Positions 11,851 through 24,000 of a stretch of 64,000 nucleotides of DNA are shown piece after piece. The DNA comes from Cloeon dipterum (Eukaryota > Arthropoda > Insecta > Ephemeroptera > Baetidae). The stretch is taken from contig NC_088788.1 of the NCBI RefSeq assembly GCF_949628265.1, forward strand, positions 20,880,335 through 20,944,334, read 5' to 3'. The position numbers and the translations under genes were made by a program. The first letter of the stretch is position 1; the number at the start of each line of letters is the position of its first letter. A model generated the notes under the pieces. That model saw nothing but the letters and a program-made list of their open reading frames with translations, was not told the origin of the DNA and searched no databases.

Positions 11851-14800
11851 TAGTCAGCGCCGCCGCATCCGTCGCGCGCCGCCGCCTCCGCCAGCTGCAG
11901 CAAGTCGGGCGCCACCGCCTGCGTCGAGCCGCCGCCACCGCTGCTGGCCTCAACGGTGGCCCCGGCAGCGGCGGCCACGGCCAGCGGCCGCCTCGGCGAG
12001 TGTGACATTTGAACGCAAGCATACGGACCTTGGATGTGTGACCGAGAGAGAGACTGCCAAACGATGATGTCCTAAATTATGATTTATCTTGCCCTGCCCC
12101 CCCCCCCCCACTCCACACTGCAGACACGAGGAAGGTGAAGGAGCTACTCTTTAACGGAAAAGGAAAGAAAGGAAAATATCACTAATAGACTCACCGTGGA
12201 TTAAAAGAAACCTTACAATTTAGATTAGGCCGTGCTTTTCTCAGCAAGTTGTTACACAGAAAAGAAGAAAACTAATTAACAGTTAGACGAGTTAAAAAAT
12301 GTGGGAAAATGTCCTCTTTGCCGCTTTCTGTTGGGACAACTATTTATATAAAAAGAAGAAAAAGTACTTGTTGAAGCCATTAACCGCGAATAAGGAAACG
12401 CTGTAAGCCAGTGAAGTTCATTTTTACCTCGCACCGGGCGAGCCGCCGCCTCGAGACGCACGCGCCCCCCGATCAGTTGACTAAAACGTAATAATCGCTA
12501 TACTTTTGCCATATCAACCTCGGAGGGACAGAGTGGGGGAGGAGAATTGAGGCGGCGGTAGCGTTCCGCGGTGCCACAGCCAGGGGTTGCAAAGTTATTT
12601 TTCTTCCAAGAAGAGAAAAACCCAAAAAAACCAAAAGGCGCGAAATCCCCTTCCGTCATTGTCCGTAAAAGAAAAGTGTTTCTGTTTTAAATATAATGTG
12701 ATGCAATATAAATAACTAAAATACAAGAAAATATGTACTTGGTAAATGGTGTAGCTCAAATTATTATTATCATCATCAGCAGCATCTGTCAGAACGAAAA
12801 GAGCTACTAATCGCAGATTCTTTTAAGAAAGAAAAAATGCACCAACCACGCAAATTGCAATCATCTGTGTTTATATAATTATGATTCCCCCCCCCCCCCG
12901 TGTCCTCGCTAATTCCGTGCGAGCGTAATTACGTTTTTGTCGTCTTGAAAGAACCACAACACAGACAGATCAATTCGGTCGCTCTATTTTTGCTGCCCAT
13001 TCAGTAGCGTGTCCAGACAGGGAAACAGTTCTCGAAAGGCATGTGACAAAGAGAAACAAACGTAGTGAGCCGTAATTTAATAATAATTTTGCATCAAGAC
13101 TAACTGCATGAGTCATTCTGTAATAAATATTAGCGTTTCCTTTTTCCTCAGCCGGCATTTCAGTTTTTCTTCCAATACATGGTAGCGTTTTTATTGCTAA
13201 AAAGGGCATACACAGCTGATAATTTAATAAGACTCCAGAAAACGGTTTTCTTCTATTTTGTCCTCCTAGAAAAAGAGAAAATTCCTCACGTGTAACCACT
13301 TTTTCTAAGCAGAGAGGAGTTTTTTTGTATCTAAAAGTTAGATTCTTATAATGATAAGTGAGCAAAGCGAATACTGTATTTTTCGGCATCACATTTTTTC
13401 GCTTTTCAACGGAGGTTGTTTTTTATGTATCCAAAGAGTAAAAATCTGTCTGCCTGCGTGCTTGTTCACTCTTTACCGCTCATTGCATCACATAAAATCC
13501 ATTTCCAACCAAGTCGCCTCTGCGAAGCAAAAATCGAGCATCTGGGAGAAGTCTTCTTAGTGAGGGCTCAGTAACAATCTTTGTTTTTTCATCAACTGCG
13601 CTTTTGTTTTTCCGTTTTCGCTTGCTTGGGCCTGGCACTGAGGCGGATTGGGCCAATTTTTCTGTGTTGGATACGCTAATACGAGTATGTCGCTTGTTCT
13701 GATTTTTCTCAAACTTTTCTTGCCGCCAAACACAAGATTATAATTTTCAAAACCGTCGACTGGCACACCGATCATCTCTTTTTACGGAAAATCAAACAAA
13801 GTGTGCGTGGAATTTTTAGGATTTTGATAAAACGCATCAGGGAAGGGGGAATATAGCACTTTTTACTGATTTTAACCTGTTGTTTTGAAGCGAAGTAAAT
13901 ATTTACGATGAGGCTCTCTTGTGATCAAACATTTTGAGTTGAGCGAGTTATATCTCTGTGTGTCAAAAGTAGTATAAATCGAAAAAGCGCGGTTTGAGTG
14001 TTGCAAAAGTATCCGTACAATTATGGCTGACTCCCACACACAGACACTCACACAACACACACACGCCCCAGAAAGAAAAAAAGAGTTATTATGTAATCTT
14101 AGTGCTGATCTTTCGTCCAACAAGTTCAAAATGATTGTTCAACAGAAAAGTTACGATAATGCTTGCCAATTGTGTACTCGTTTGTATTATTGTTCGTTTA
14201 CGATTATAATTCTTAACACACACGCGCGCGCATACATAAATTAAAAATGCATACATTTAGGTGAACGAGAGAGAAAGAAAGAACGAAAGTACGAATCCGC
14301 CTGTTTTCTCCTCCTTCGTTTTGGAATACGTGTAATTTATTGCGCTTTGAAGAGGCACGTTGGCCCTCAGCAAGAAGTGTGCGCCTCGCGGAAAAGCGGG
14401 GGCGCCGAAAGACTCAACGAAAAGTGCTTCGTGAGTGCTGCTGCTGCTCTGACATTTTTAAAAGAAAACATTTTTGTTGAAAAGAGTAAAAAAGAGTGCC
14501 AACGTCCTCTGTGTTCGTCCCCACGGATGACGAATAATTATCTTTCCTTCTGCAGTCGCCAGGAGTATAATTCAGTTTCCCGTTAAATAGCTTATTTGTT
14601 GTGCGGAGTATGTGTTAACGAGAGGATTACCCGTTTGAAATTTGCCGCCCCCACAGAAACACGTAAACAGTCACAAAAATGAGATGTGTAATTATAATTA
14701 TTATGCCCGGCCCGGGAGACAGAAAACCGATTCTTGTGTATTAAACGACGCGTTATTGCCTTAGGAACTGAATGCTGCCTCTTTTGCTCTCATCGTTGGT

Positions 14801-15160
14801 TGACGAAAAATCCGGTAACGTAACGATTATATATTGTACTATTTTCTCGAGCGCGACACTTTGGTTCTGTATTAATATACACAACACACACATAACACAC
14901 ACGGATTATTATTACAAAGATGTAAATGTTATTCGGTGAATTCACTCACTCACAAAACAACACACACAAGGCAAACAAAGTAAAACGCTGAGCTCCTTTT
15001 TCTGTACTTACTTATTACTTCACTACTTGTTATCTTTTAGGGTTGAAACTCATTTATTTGTTTGCTTGTGTCGACAAATGTACGTACGCCAAATGGATGA
15101 AAAATGAGAATTTACTAACTGAAGCAATTCGTAATTTAGTTTGTTGGTTTTTTGAATAAA
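11851..15160 (+). other. Probable long 3' UTR of the B56 gene
   Basis: About 3.3 kb follow the stop with no recognisable gene. The first 165 bp are very GC-rich and open in several frames. After that the sequence becomes AT-rich, with two poly-C runs (about 12103-12112 and 12888-12899) and CA-rich stretches at 14030-14070 and 14875-14970. AATAAA motifs occur near 13122 and at 15155-15160. The end is not certain. A shorter transcript ending near 13.1 kb is equally possible. Confidence 0.45.
15155..15160 (+). terminator. Candidate polyadenylation signal AATAAA
   Basis: This AATAAA lies downstream of the B56 stop codon in AT-rich sequence, about 1 kb before the next gene. Other AATAAA hexamers exist nearby, so the choice is tentative. 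Confidence 0.3.
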
Positions 15161-16141
15161 AAATAGTTTTTTGTTTACTGATAATTTTAATGTGTATAAA
15201 AATAATAAAAATATAAGTGAACTCCATTTTGTTTTTATTTTTGGCTCCCACAATCTGCCCACATCTGGCCATTTTCCTGCAGAAAAAATTTTCTATCAGT
15301 TTTAATGAGAATTTTCTTTTGAAGATATTGGTAGAGATAGAGATGGCAAAAGGTGGTGACTCGAAATGCTAAAATAGCTCAACAGGCTGGGAGGGGCACC
15401 GGCGCCGACCCGCCACTCGCTAGATTTTGCACCTTTTCCAGCGGATTTAAGGACAACAAACAAGATCTGGTGCGGAGGCGAAAAGATGGCCACTCGGGTC
15501 CCATATATATGTTATCCACTCGCACTCGGCAATACATATTAGATAATTATATTAATTTGTTTTGCAATCAAAACGACAGAAGTGAGAGATTTACATAAAT
15601 ATCAAAATTAAATTTCAAACCAGGTTATAATACAGGTTATACTTTAAATTTAATAATAAAAATATAAAGTTTAAAGAGTTGCTAGTTGCCGTTTTCATCT
15701 TCCCACTTTCGCGCTTTACACGGTAAGGGGGCGTGTCGGGCCGGCTATTTCTCACTCTCCTCTGCGCTGCGCTCACTTCACTTATCTCTTCTGCACCCTT
15801 TGCTCAAGGATGGGAGATGGGGAATGAGGGAAAAAAGCGGGAAGCGAGACAAGTCGACAAGCTGTGAAAACAAAAAATAATTCATAATGTGATCACATGC
15901 TGTGCTGGATGAATGGAACAACAACAACTATAGTTTCGGCTTCCGATCCAGATTCTTGAAACGAATGTGTTTGGGAGGATTAGCTGGCACCGCATGTTGA
16001 TGTTTGATGTTTTCTAACTTTGAAACTGTCGGCCAAGTTTTTTAAATTGCGGAAGGTATAGTGTAAAGGGTGATGGCTAGAATGACCCACACCAAAAATT
16101 CAGATTTATGTTTGTACGTATTGTACAAATAAAGTAAATTA
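15161..16141. other. Intergenic or 5' region of NSMCE1
   Basis: AT-rich with a GC-rich patch at 15380-15500 and another at 15720-15850. No gene is seen. Just before the NSMCE1 start there is a short inverted repeat, TTTGTAC (16111-16117) and GTACAAA (16123-16129), overlapping an AATAAA at 16128-16133. The promoter was not pinned down. Confidence 0.4.
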
Positions 16142-17246
16142 ATGGCTTTTACAGCAACTCTAAACAAAATGAGCTACGGAGATGTGCACCGTCGGTTCCT
16201 CAAAGCCTTGATGGCAAACAACAATATGATAGCACAAAACAAGGCGCTGGAATTGTACCTCGATTGCAGGGATGGAACTGCTGATGAAGGTTGGTTTGAT
16301 TTTTTTATTCATATTACTGACTGTTTCAATTAATTTTTCCTGTAATATTGCAGTATCTCCTGAAACCCACACGGAAAAGACCATTGTCAAATTCATTGAC
16401 CAAGTGAATGAGAAAATCGAACCCCTGAACTTGTCCATAAAGCTTGTCACATGCGAAGCCACCGACAAAAAGTTCTTTGTGTTGCATGCCATGCATGAAA
16501 ATGACCTCACAAGGTATGTGTTTTCTTTGGTTTCATTGTTAATACTAAATTTAGTGCATCCATTTTGAACTGAAGGCTTGTTGCCGCTCGACAGTGGGGT
16601 CGTAATGAGAGAACTGTCCTGAAGACTGCGATCAAAACCATTGTCAGCAGCCCAAATGGAAGGGTGTCTAAGGCCGCCTGTGCTATGAGCTGCGCAGATT
16701 TGCCTGAGAAGATCAAGAGGGAGGATCTAACAAAAGTCCTGCAGAAACTGATCCATGAAAATTGGCTCATTGAGGTAATGAATATCTAATTATTATTCAT
16801 CTGGGAGTCTCATCTGTTCAAATCCCCGCAGCTGAACAACCAAATATACGTTGGGCCCAGAGCACTGGCTGAAATGAAAAAATACCTAAGTGATGAGTTT
16901 GAAGAAAAAGCTAGCGCCTGCAAACTGTGCAAAGAACTCACAATCAGGGTAAATTTTCTGATCTTTCAAGTTTAAATTTTCACCGTCAATTTACTTTTAG
17001 TTTCAAAATTAAGTTTATTATGGGCTGACAGGGCAACTCTGCCCCAAATCATAAAGTTAATGAGACAATTACTTTTAGGGTTCATCTTGCCCTTCAAGTT
17101 GCGGCGTTAAGGTTCACCAGGGCTGTCTCCAAGCTTTCTTTTCCAAAGCAAAGAACAGGAAGTGCATGGGCTGCAAAAAGCCTTGGCCTGAAGAGCTGGT
17201 CGATAAGCAGGATGCCCTCTCGGACACTGAAGAAATTGAGTATTGA
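16142..17246 (+). CDS. NSMCE1: NSMCE1-like SMC5/6 complex subunit (Nse1, RING-like E3 ligase)
   Basis: This is the non-SMC element 1 homologue, part of the nuclear SMC5/6 complex acting in recombinational repair and genome stability. In its family it partners Nse3/MAGE and Nse4. Exons: 16142-16289, 16354-16513, 16576-16774, 16832-16948 and 17079-17246, giving 263 residues, close to the human length. The start of the family domain is clear (YGDVHRRFLKALM), with winged-helix segments in the middle (KVLQKLIHENWLIE). A C-terminal variant RING carries CKLC, then C-x3-C, V-H-x2-C and a final CMGC pair. The second pair spacing is C-x3-C where human Nse1 has C-x2-C. The ATG at 16142 was chosen as the first in frame. 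A second Met at 16170 aligns better with the usual start and could be used. The acidic tail ends TEEIEY. The gene is convergent with the SLC25A45-like gene. Confidence 0.92.
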
Positions 17247-17296
17247 ATGCCCTTCATTAAGCGGCTCATAATGTTACATCCAAATTTTTATCAATT

Positions 17297-17302
17297 AATA
17301 AA
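17297..17302 (+). terminator. Polyadenylation signal AATAAA of NSMCE1
   Basis: A canonical AATAAA lies 51 bp after the NSMCE1 stop codon in AT-rich sequence, the expected place for a short 3' UTR. Confidence 0.7.
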
Positions 17303-17938
17303 CTTGAACTAATATTTTCATACTTTCTTAGTTTTTTCGTGAATTTAACCTTTATTCCTGCTTATTATAAGATTTGGGTCGGAAATGCAAAACATAGGAC
17401 TGATTGCTTTGCCTTCAATTTGAGGCAACTGGTAACTATGTCTAGGGAGATCCATGCTAAGACTAATCAGGCCGTTAATTTATTGATGCGAATCTTCCAG
17501 GAAGCACTTTAGTACCTAAATACTAACAGTCATGAGTTGTGCCCTTTCTATTCAAATGTATCACAAATAACTAGGTGACTGAAAAGGATATCTTTCAAAA
17601 TGAAAAAGCAAAATATTATACAATCTTTATAACAAATTTTATTAACCCCAAACAAATACATCTTGGCATAGAAAATAAAGCAATGATAGTTTGTCGAAAA
17701 AAACTGCGCAAAGGGCATTATATTTCGTGCATCATCTCGGATTTCTTGAGAATCGGCTGGTTTAATTAAGTGGACAGACAAATGAAGTAGTGGTTCTTTT
17801 TTGTAGATATAACATACAAATATTATTTACAACCCATATGGAAGAGCGAGTCCACTCAGAGGACTGGAATGGTTTGCGAACATGCACACTAACTGATGCG
17901 TGGTCACTCAAGCACCGGACGTAATTGTTTTGTCTATT
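17303..17938. other. Convergent intergenic region
   Basis: This is the tail-to-tail space between NSMCE1 (+) and the mitochondrial carrier (-). It is AT-rich and no gene was recognised. It holds the minus-strand AATAAA of the carrier at 17638-17643. Confidence 0.5.
17638..17643 (-). terminator. Candidate polyadenylation signal of the SLC25A45-like gene
   Basis: TTTATT on the plus strand, AATAAA on the minus strand, about 300 bp past the carrier's stop codon at 17939. Confidence 0.45.
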
Positions 17939-20182
17939 TCAAACGTGGCTCCGGCACGGACTCATGCAATGTTCATAGCTGAGGAAGATTGCGGCGTTAA
18001 CAGGGAAGGCGCGGCCCACCACGAGCCAGAAGCCTCTGCCAAACACGCCAGGACCTTCCGACCGCAAGCTGCTGGCAGCGCAGTGTAGCATGCCTCGGTA
18101 CTTGGGTTCAGAGCCGCAATCTGCCTGCAGCCGCGACTTAATTACGTCCAGCGGCACGATCACTCCCCACGAGACAGAGCCTGCAAGTCAACAGAGAACC
18201 TAAATGTAATTAGACACAGAACAGGACGAAATAAGAGACGATTTCTTGGATGAAAGGAATAAATTTTAAATTTCAGAGGTATTTTGAAGAAGTTGATGAT
18301 TTCACTCTTCAAAAAAAAAAAAAAAAAAAAAAAAAATAAAAATATATAAATAAAATCGGAACTTCGGAACTGTGTAAAATTAGCAAATAAAATTGTTTTA
18401 CATTATTTGACAAGCCAGTTTCACATTTTTTTCAAATTTGCGGCTGAAAAGGTGATCTCTAATTCTCCAAGAATGGGATAGTATCTAATTGGTATTACAC
18501 TCACCAGCTAATCCTCCAGCAATCATGGTGCTGAACAAAGGAGTACTTTTTTTACTCTCCAAAGGCTTCAGGGACCTCAGGGTCGCCTGGTAAACTAACA
18601 TGTAAACCCCCGAGGCAGGAATATCTCTACACAAAATAAAAGTTAAAAATTGCGCTCCGGCGGTGAGATGCAACAGTTGTACCTAAATATCATTGGAGTG
18701 ATTCCTCTGTAGAGCCCGCGGATACCTTCCACCTGGAAGACTTTCAGCAGGCAGTCAACTGGTCCGGAGTAGTGAATCATCTGTTTGGATCTCCATGAGT
18801 AAGATCCTGTGGGGAGGCGAATTTTGAGCACATGAGCGTTGATCCAAGCAAACGCGCGGTACCAGTCTGAATTTGTAGTTTGATTTTGGCAAGGTCGACG
18901 GGACAGGCCACGCCCAGTTGGGCAACTCCTCCGAAGCATCCAGCCAGGAAGACGGTGCCAAGGCTGGCCTCGCTCTCAGGTCGCACGTCATCACTGAGCA
19001 GCGACTGCATTTGTCGCAGACTAGTTCCGTAGACGCCGAAGAAGAGGGAGTTCATTACGCCGGCCGATAGCACGGGAAACGACATTCCCTTGTAGAAACC
19101 GCCATACTGAAAGCAAACTGAGCGTCAAACAAGAAGGCATAATCTGGGCAGAGCTCGTTTTATTTTTACACTTGAATATGAGATTTTAGATCACCCTTAT
19201 TGTTAGTGTCCGAAATATTTTTCTAATATTTTTCTTAGTATTGCCAAGACAAAAGTAGACTGATCAGAGAATGAGTTGAAAAACTTACGAGGAAATTGTC
19301 AGCGAATTTAATTGTGTAGTTCTTACTTAAGGAAAATTTCTTTGGATATCCAAAAATGAACTTAGCTTAGCAATTAAATTTAAAACTTTGTTGTTTCCAA
19401 CATTAAGATTCATATTATACTAATAGATCTTTAGTGACTGTTTAATTATTTAATAAAATATTTTAATTTTTAATTTATTTAATTTAATAAAATAAATAAA
19501 AAATTAAAATAAAATAATTACCCCCTCATGTCTTAGAGTGCTGATTGCACATCGCCATGCGCCTGCTTGGCCTAGAGTTTGTTGCCGAACCTTGATTGTG
19601 TCAGCTGGATGGCCTACTACCAATCCACAGGCTCCTGAAATTTGATTTAACTATACTTTAATAGCGGCTAAACTGAAAAAAAAATCATGAAAATATTTTT
19701 AACGGAATATTCACGAGTTTCTTCAATAGATAGACCAAATTCCTTAACTATTGTTGAGAAAACATGCACTTATTTATCATGGGTATTTTATTGTTTTAAT
19801 AATGCTTAGAGAGAAAAAGGTGACCCACACAATATCCTTCAACAAATGAGCACACCTCGACAAATTGTTTTGGATAATTGCTCTACATAATTCCATTGTT
19901 TTTACACTGGCACCTAGATATCTTAAGTCAGCAACAAGGTGTTCGAGATAATTTCAAGGTCATAGCTATTATTTGTCCAATATCAAGATCTACAGATACC
20001 AACCATCAGGCATGCTATTTTCACCATCCACCCAAAAATATACCGCGTTGTGCAACGTGAAAATCTACAGCACATCCTACCCAGGCTGACACTCCCATAG
20101 TCTAAAATTATCTTTACAGAAAAGGCAAAGGCCATTCATTACCTGCGATCCATCCACAGACGAAGTCGCAAGCGGCAGACAT
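17939..20182 (-). CDS. SLC25A45: Mitochondrial carrier family protein, SLC25A45-like
   Basis: This is a six-helix inner-mitochondrial-membrane carrier. Exons in transcript order: 20182-20143, 19634-19522, 19106-18863, 18806-18683, 18626-18505 and 18180-17939, giving 294 residues. Each of the three repeats has its signature: HPADTIKVR (about residues 22-30), CPVDLAKIK and VPLDVIKSR. The spacing and phrases such as FYKGMSFPVLSAGVMNSLFFGVY and GRAFPVNAAIFLSYE match the SLC25A45/47/48 branch. That branch is reported to transport methylated amines or choline-like compounds. The substrate here cannot be read from sequence. The start is the first ATG before the SAACDFVCGWIAGA segment, which is the first membrane helix. 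The reading frame is intact. The second intron is notably AT-rich and the last intron carries a poly-A run. Confidence 0.92.
18311..18336 (+). repeat. Poly-A run of 26 bases
   Basis: An uninterrupted run of 26 A residues followed by AT-rich sequence inside the last intron of the carrier gene. It may be a simple repeat or the tail of an old retroposon. No body of an element was recognised next to it. Confidence 0.9.
19438..19520. repeat. AT-only low-complexity block
   Basis: About 80 bp made almost entirely of TTTAAT, AATAAA and related words, in the intron between carrier exons 2 and 3 and running up to the exon 2 donor. Strand and origin are not evident. Confidence 0.7.
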
Positions 20183-21074
20183 TTCTTTCCCGCGAGTCAG
20201 AGTGCATCAGAGGCAAGGGCGCAGCGTGGGCACACGAAAACTATGAGACTTGTTCCATATGACTGCTTCTGCCTACTACTCCTGTTACCGCGGCGCTCGG
20301 AATGATTGATGATTGAACGAACACCAGCAGCGAGCGCACACAGACTCCACTCCCTCTCTGCTGGCCGGCCAGCTGCAGCCTCGGTGGGAGGCTGCTCACA
20401 GAGAGGCATAACGTAGGAACTGGTATCACATCTAATATGTGTATGCTTTGGCCACACCATCACAGTACCTTAGTACAATTTTGGCCAAAAAGCACGCGAC
20501 CCCATTCAACGAAAGTCGGGCGGGCGCAGATTTGACTTTCGCGTAACACAGGAATGCTCGGGAGAAGGCACTTTCACTTGTAGGCTGAGCAATTGGTCCA
20601 CTGACGTAATGAATTATCCTTAACAACACTACTTTTCAACGCTGGGGTTGGTCCGTTTGAGCACTTATAAGTAAATCAGAAGTCCTGCTTACATCGATTG
20701 ACTCTCGTTTCATTAATCTATGGCTTAGTGGGCTAAATATAGAGTTAACATTTTAATTATGTATGTACATCTTCGCTGCAACTGAATTGTGTATTCAACA
20801 AACTGACTGCCGGGCATTGGCCGCTGGTATTTGGCCAACCTTGCCGCAAATTAGGTGCACAGGGATTGATAGTGCCAGAATTCAGCTTCACAAAAGGGGG
20901 CTTGGATGTGTTTGTAAACGACAAGTAAACATAAAAGCAGCAAAATGCGGAGAAGTAATCTACGGTTAAATTTTGTCGGTAGAAATAATATTAGAAACAT
21001 AAACCAAAATGTAAAAACGAAGGGGCTGGTGTATATCGTGTTAGCAACTAAAATTAAAGCCTGTCGAGCGGCGT
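20183..21074. other. Intergenic region between eIF4G and the carrier gene (tandem, minus strand)
   Basis: About 890 bp holding the eIF4G 3' UTR and the promoter of the SLC25A45-like gene. There is no long open frame of interest. A minus-strand ATTAAA at 20752-20757 is the best candidate polyadenylation signal for eIF4G. No MA3 or W2 coding exon is visible here on the minus strand. Confidence 0.5.
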
Positions 21075-24000
21075 CTACAGCCTGTGCGACTGTTTTGACA
21101 TCGGCAGGTTGTTGTTGGGTCCGTCCATGTCCGAGCCACTGCTGTCGCCGAGCACCGAGAACAGGTTGGGCCTAGTCACGCTACTACTCACGCTGCTGCC
21201 ACTCTGCCAGTTTTTCAGTGTCGCTGGTCGGCCGAGGTTTAACTCGCCAGGGTGGGACTCAGCCAAGGCAAGCTTCTTAAGGTCGACCTTGACCGGCCTG
21301 GACGACGTATTGCGGCCTGACGACCGCTCATTCTGCCTGTCTCTGTCTCGATCCCTGTCCCGGTCGTGACCTCGTGACGGTGTCCGATGGTTGCCCATGT
21401 TGGCGGGCGGCATGGATGAAGGAGGTGGAAGCGCCTCGGCCTCCATCTTCGCTTCATGTGCAATCTCCTCCATCGTCTTGGGCTTGTCGGCCTCCTTGCG
21501 CGGCACCCAGTTGCGCAGCTTCAGCTCCACGACGTCCTGCATCATGAATCTGACCCTGGTCGAGATGCTCTTGTTCACAATGAGCAACTTCAATTCTGTA
21601 AATGCGGCCCTAAGGTCTATGTCCTTTGCTTCCAGGTCCTTGCCAATGGTGGTTATGATCTTGCACAGACACTCCAGGGCTTCTTCACTCCTCTCCTTAA
21701 GCAACTCCATGATGCACCGCCGCATGATCATTGGAGTAAGTAGACTCTTTTTGTATAGCTCAGCAATGAAGCGGTTCACCCCAACATATCTAAATATAAA
21801 AGTGACTTTGATTAAATTTTGTGAATACTAGCATTAATTTAAATGGTAACTCTATACAGGATCAGGAACAAATACTTAACGTTATTTATTTGAAATAAGT
21901 TAACCAGACGATTTAATCTCAAGTTTGTGATGAACACACACTAATTATTTAAATTAACCCTTGTAAGAGAAATAATTCATTTTACTTGGAATGTTTCAAA
22001 CTTAAATATCCATTAAAATTTTTGTAACTGTTAAGTGAAGTGAATTGATTAGGTTAACATTATTATAAAATTTCCAGAAAAAGAATCATTAACTTTATTT
22101 AGTCAGCGTTGACAGGTAAGACTACAAATAATTATCTCGGATTTTTTTTTTGTGATATTAAATCATAAGAAGCAATTTAAGTCAGTGACACCGTCCATGA
22201 ATAATGCGAAATTGGTTGAAATTATCATCTTAAAAGTAATGGATTTCAAGATATTACCTGACTCTCTTCTTTCTCTCAATCTCTTCTAGCTCCATTTCCA
22301 GATCTTTCTTGTCATTACCCTGTGCCTCTTGGATTTTGGCTAACATCTCAGCCTTTTTCGCCTCTGCAGCCTCACTTGTATGCTGCTTCTCATACTCTTG
22401 TTGGCATCGTTGAATCAGTAGTTTTTTGAATGAGATCACAGTCTGGGCATCATCCTCACACCTCAATCTGACGTAGGTGCTCAGCTCATGGCACATGTTG
22501 GCGTACATTTGGCAGAATCCAGGCTCGTCGATGGCCTTGAGGAAGATCAAGTTGATCACGCCTTCAAGCTTGTCCTTCGTATCAATCTTCATCTCCTTAA
22601 CCTGGCCTAGCAGCTTTTCGAACTTCTCAGGAGTGAGTTTGTTCAGCACGCTGCGCACTTTTTTAAGCAGATCTTCCTTTTCAGAGGCGTCATCCTCGTC
22701 CCTTGGCTTGCGCGGCGTCGGCTTCCACGCGTTTTCAGACTCATTTAGTTTAACGTCTGCTGACAATGAGATGCTCTTGATGATCTTGGGCCCGCTGCCA
22801 TCTTGCATCCTCCTTATTTCTCTTCTTGGCGTCGGGTTAGCAAACGAAGGCATCAAATTGTTCTCCTTTCCATAGGGCATGAATGACGGTGGCCCTCCTC
22901 CAAACTGCCGGATATCGTGGCTGCCTGCCTCACGCGCTATATGTTTGGGCAGGTTAACGTTCTCAGGCAACTTCATGCTGGTCGGTACATTCTGCAACTT
23001 CCTCAAGAAGTTGGACCCGTACCTCTTCTCGCCGGTCTGGTTTTTAGGACTCCACTGATTTCCAAGATAATCCAGATCTTGCAAGGAAGTCGAACGTGTT
23101 AATTTTTGTGCTGGAATCAAAGGGAAACGTTTGTATTATTGTGTCCTAAATCTATGGCATGAATATTGAAGTAAACAAATTGACTATTTTGAGTTTTACT
23201 TAAATCCTTTGACAGGCTGTACTAAAGAGCTACCAAAAACGACGGCAGTATTGAAAAATTCAATGATTTAGGAATTTGGTGGCTATAACTGGAAATAAAA
23301 TTATGCCCTTTTTGCTCTTTTTATCCCTGTCCGAGGACCGGGAAGGGCGCGCACTACACTAGCACGAATGCTGAAACCCATGTCCCAATAACACCGCGAA
23401 CGGATATCATGGGCGCACCAGGCCGCACAGGGACCCAGCCCACTGAAGGGCCACTTGCCTCCGCATCGAGGACTGCATTGAAACGCTAGACATTCGTCCC
23501 GTGAAGCCAAATCACGCATGCTGGAAAGGTGCAAACCAGCAAGTAGCGATTCGGCGCCAGTGCGCCTCCCTCTAAACACAAACTTCCAGGATAAATGGTT
23601 AGTCACTGACTGAGCACTGGACAAACTTAAAATGTCATTTTTGTTCATACTCTGCTTTACGGAATTTGGTCTGGTATGTATGAGCGCTCATCTGTGGGCT
23701 GTTTCTTCACCTAAGCTATTACCATACCAGCAATATTCAGTATTCTTTTTGTGACTTGGTTAACTCAGTAAATATATATAATTTTCTATTGATGAGAAAT
23801 TTGGTCAAAGTGACACAATATTCATCTAAATTTTACACGAAAATTTACCAATATAGTTGACTAAGACTCTATGGTTTCATCCATCGACTTAGAGAGAAGC
23901 ATTCGTTATACCGAAAGTTTAAATTCTAGGCTGATTAATTTAACCGTCAAGTAATTAATGGAAATTCAACGCACGACAATATTTTGTTATTTGTCTCATA

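Noticed and set aside
11619-12022. Minus-strand frames over the B56 last exon
   Set aside because: They arise from the GC-rich, stop-poor sequence opposite the real exon and early 3' UTR, and have no family resemblance.
23301-23648. Minus-strand 115-codon frame in an eIF4G intron as a host gene
   Set aside because: It overlaps the dispersed repeat and is better explained as part of that element.
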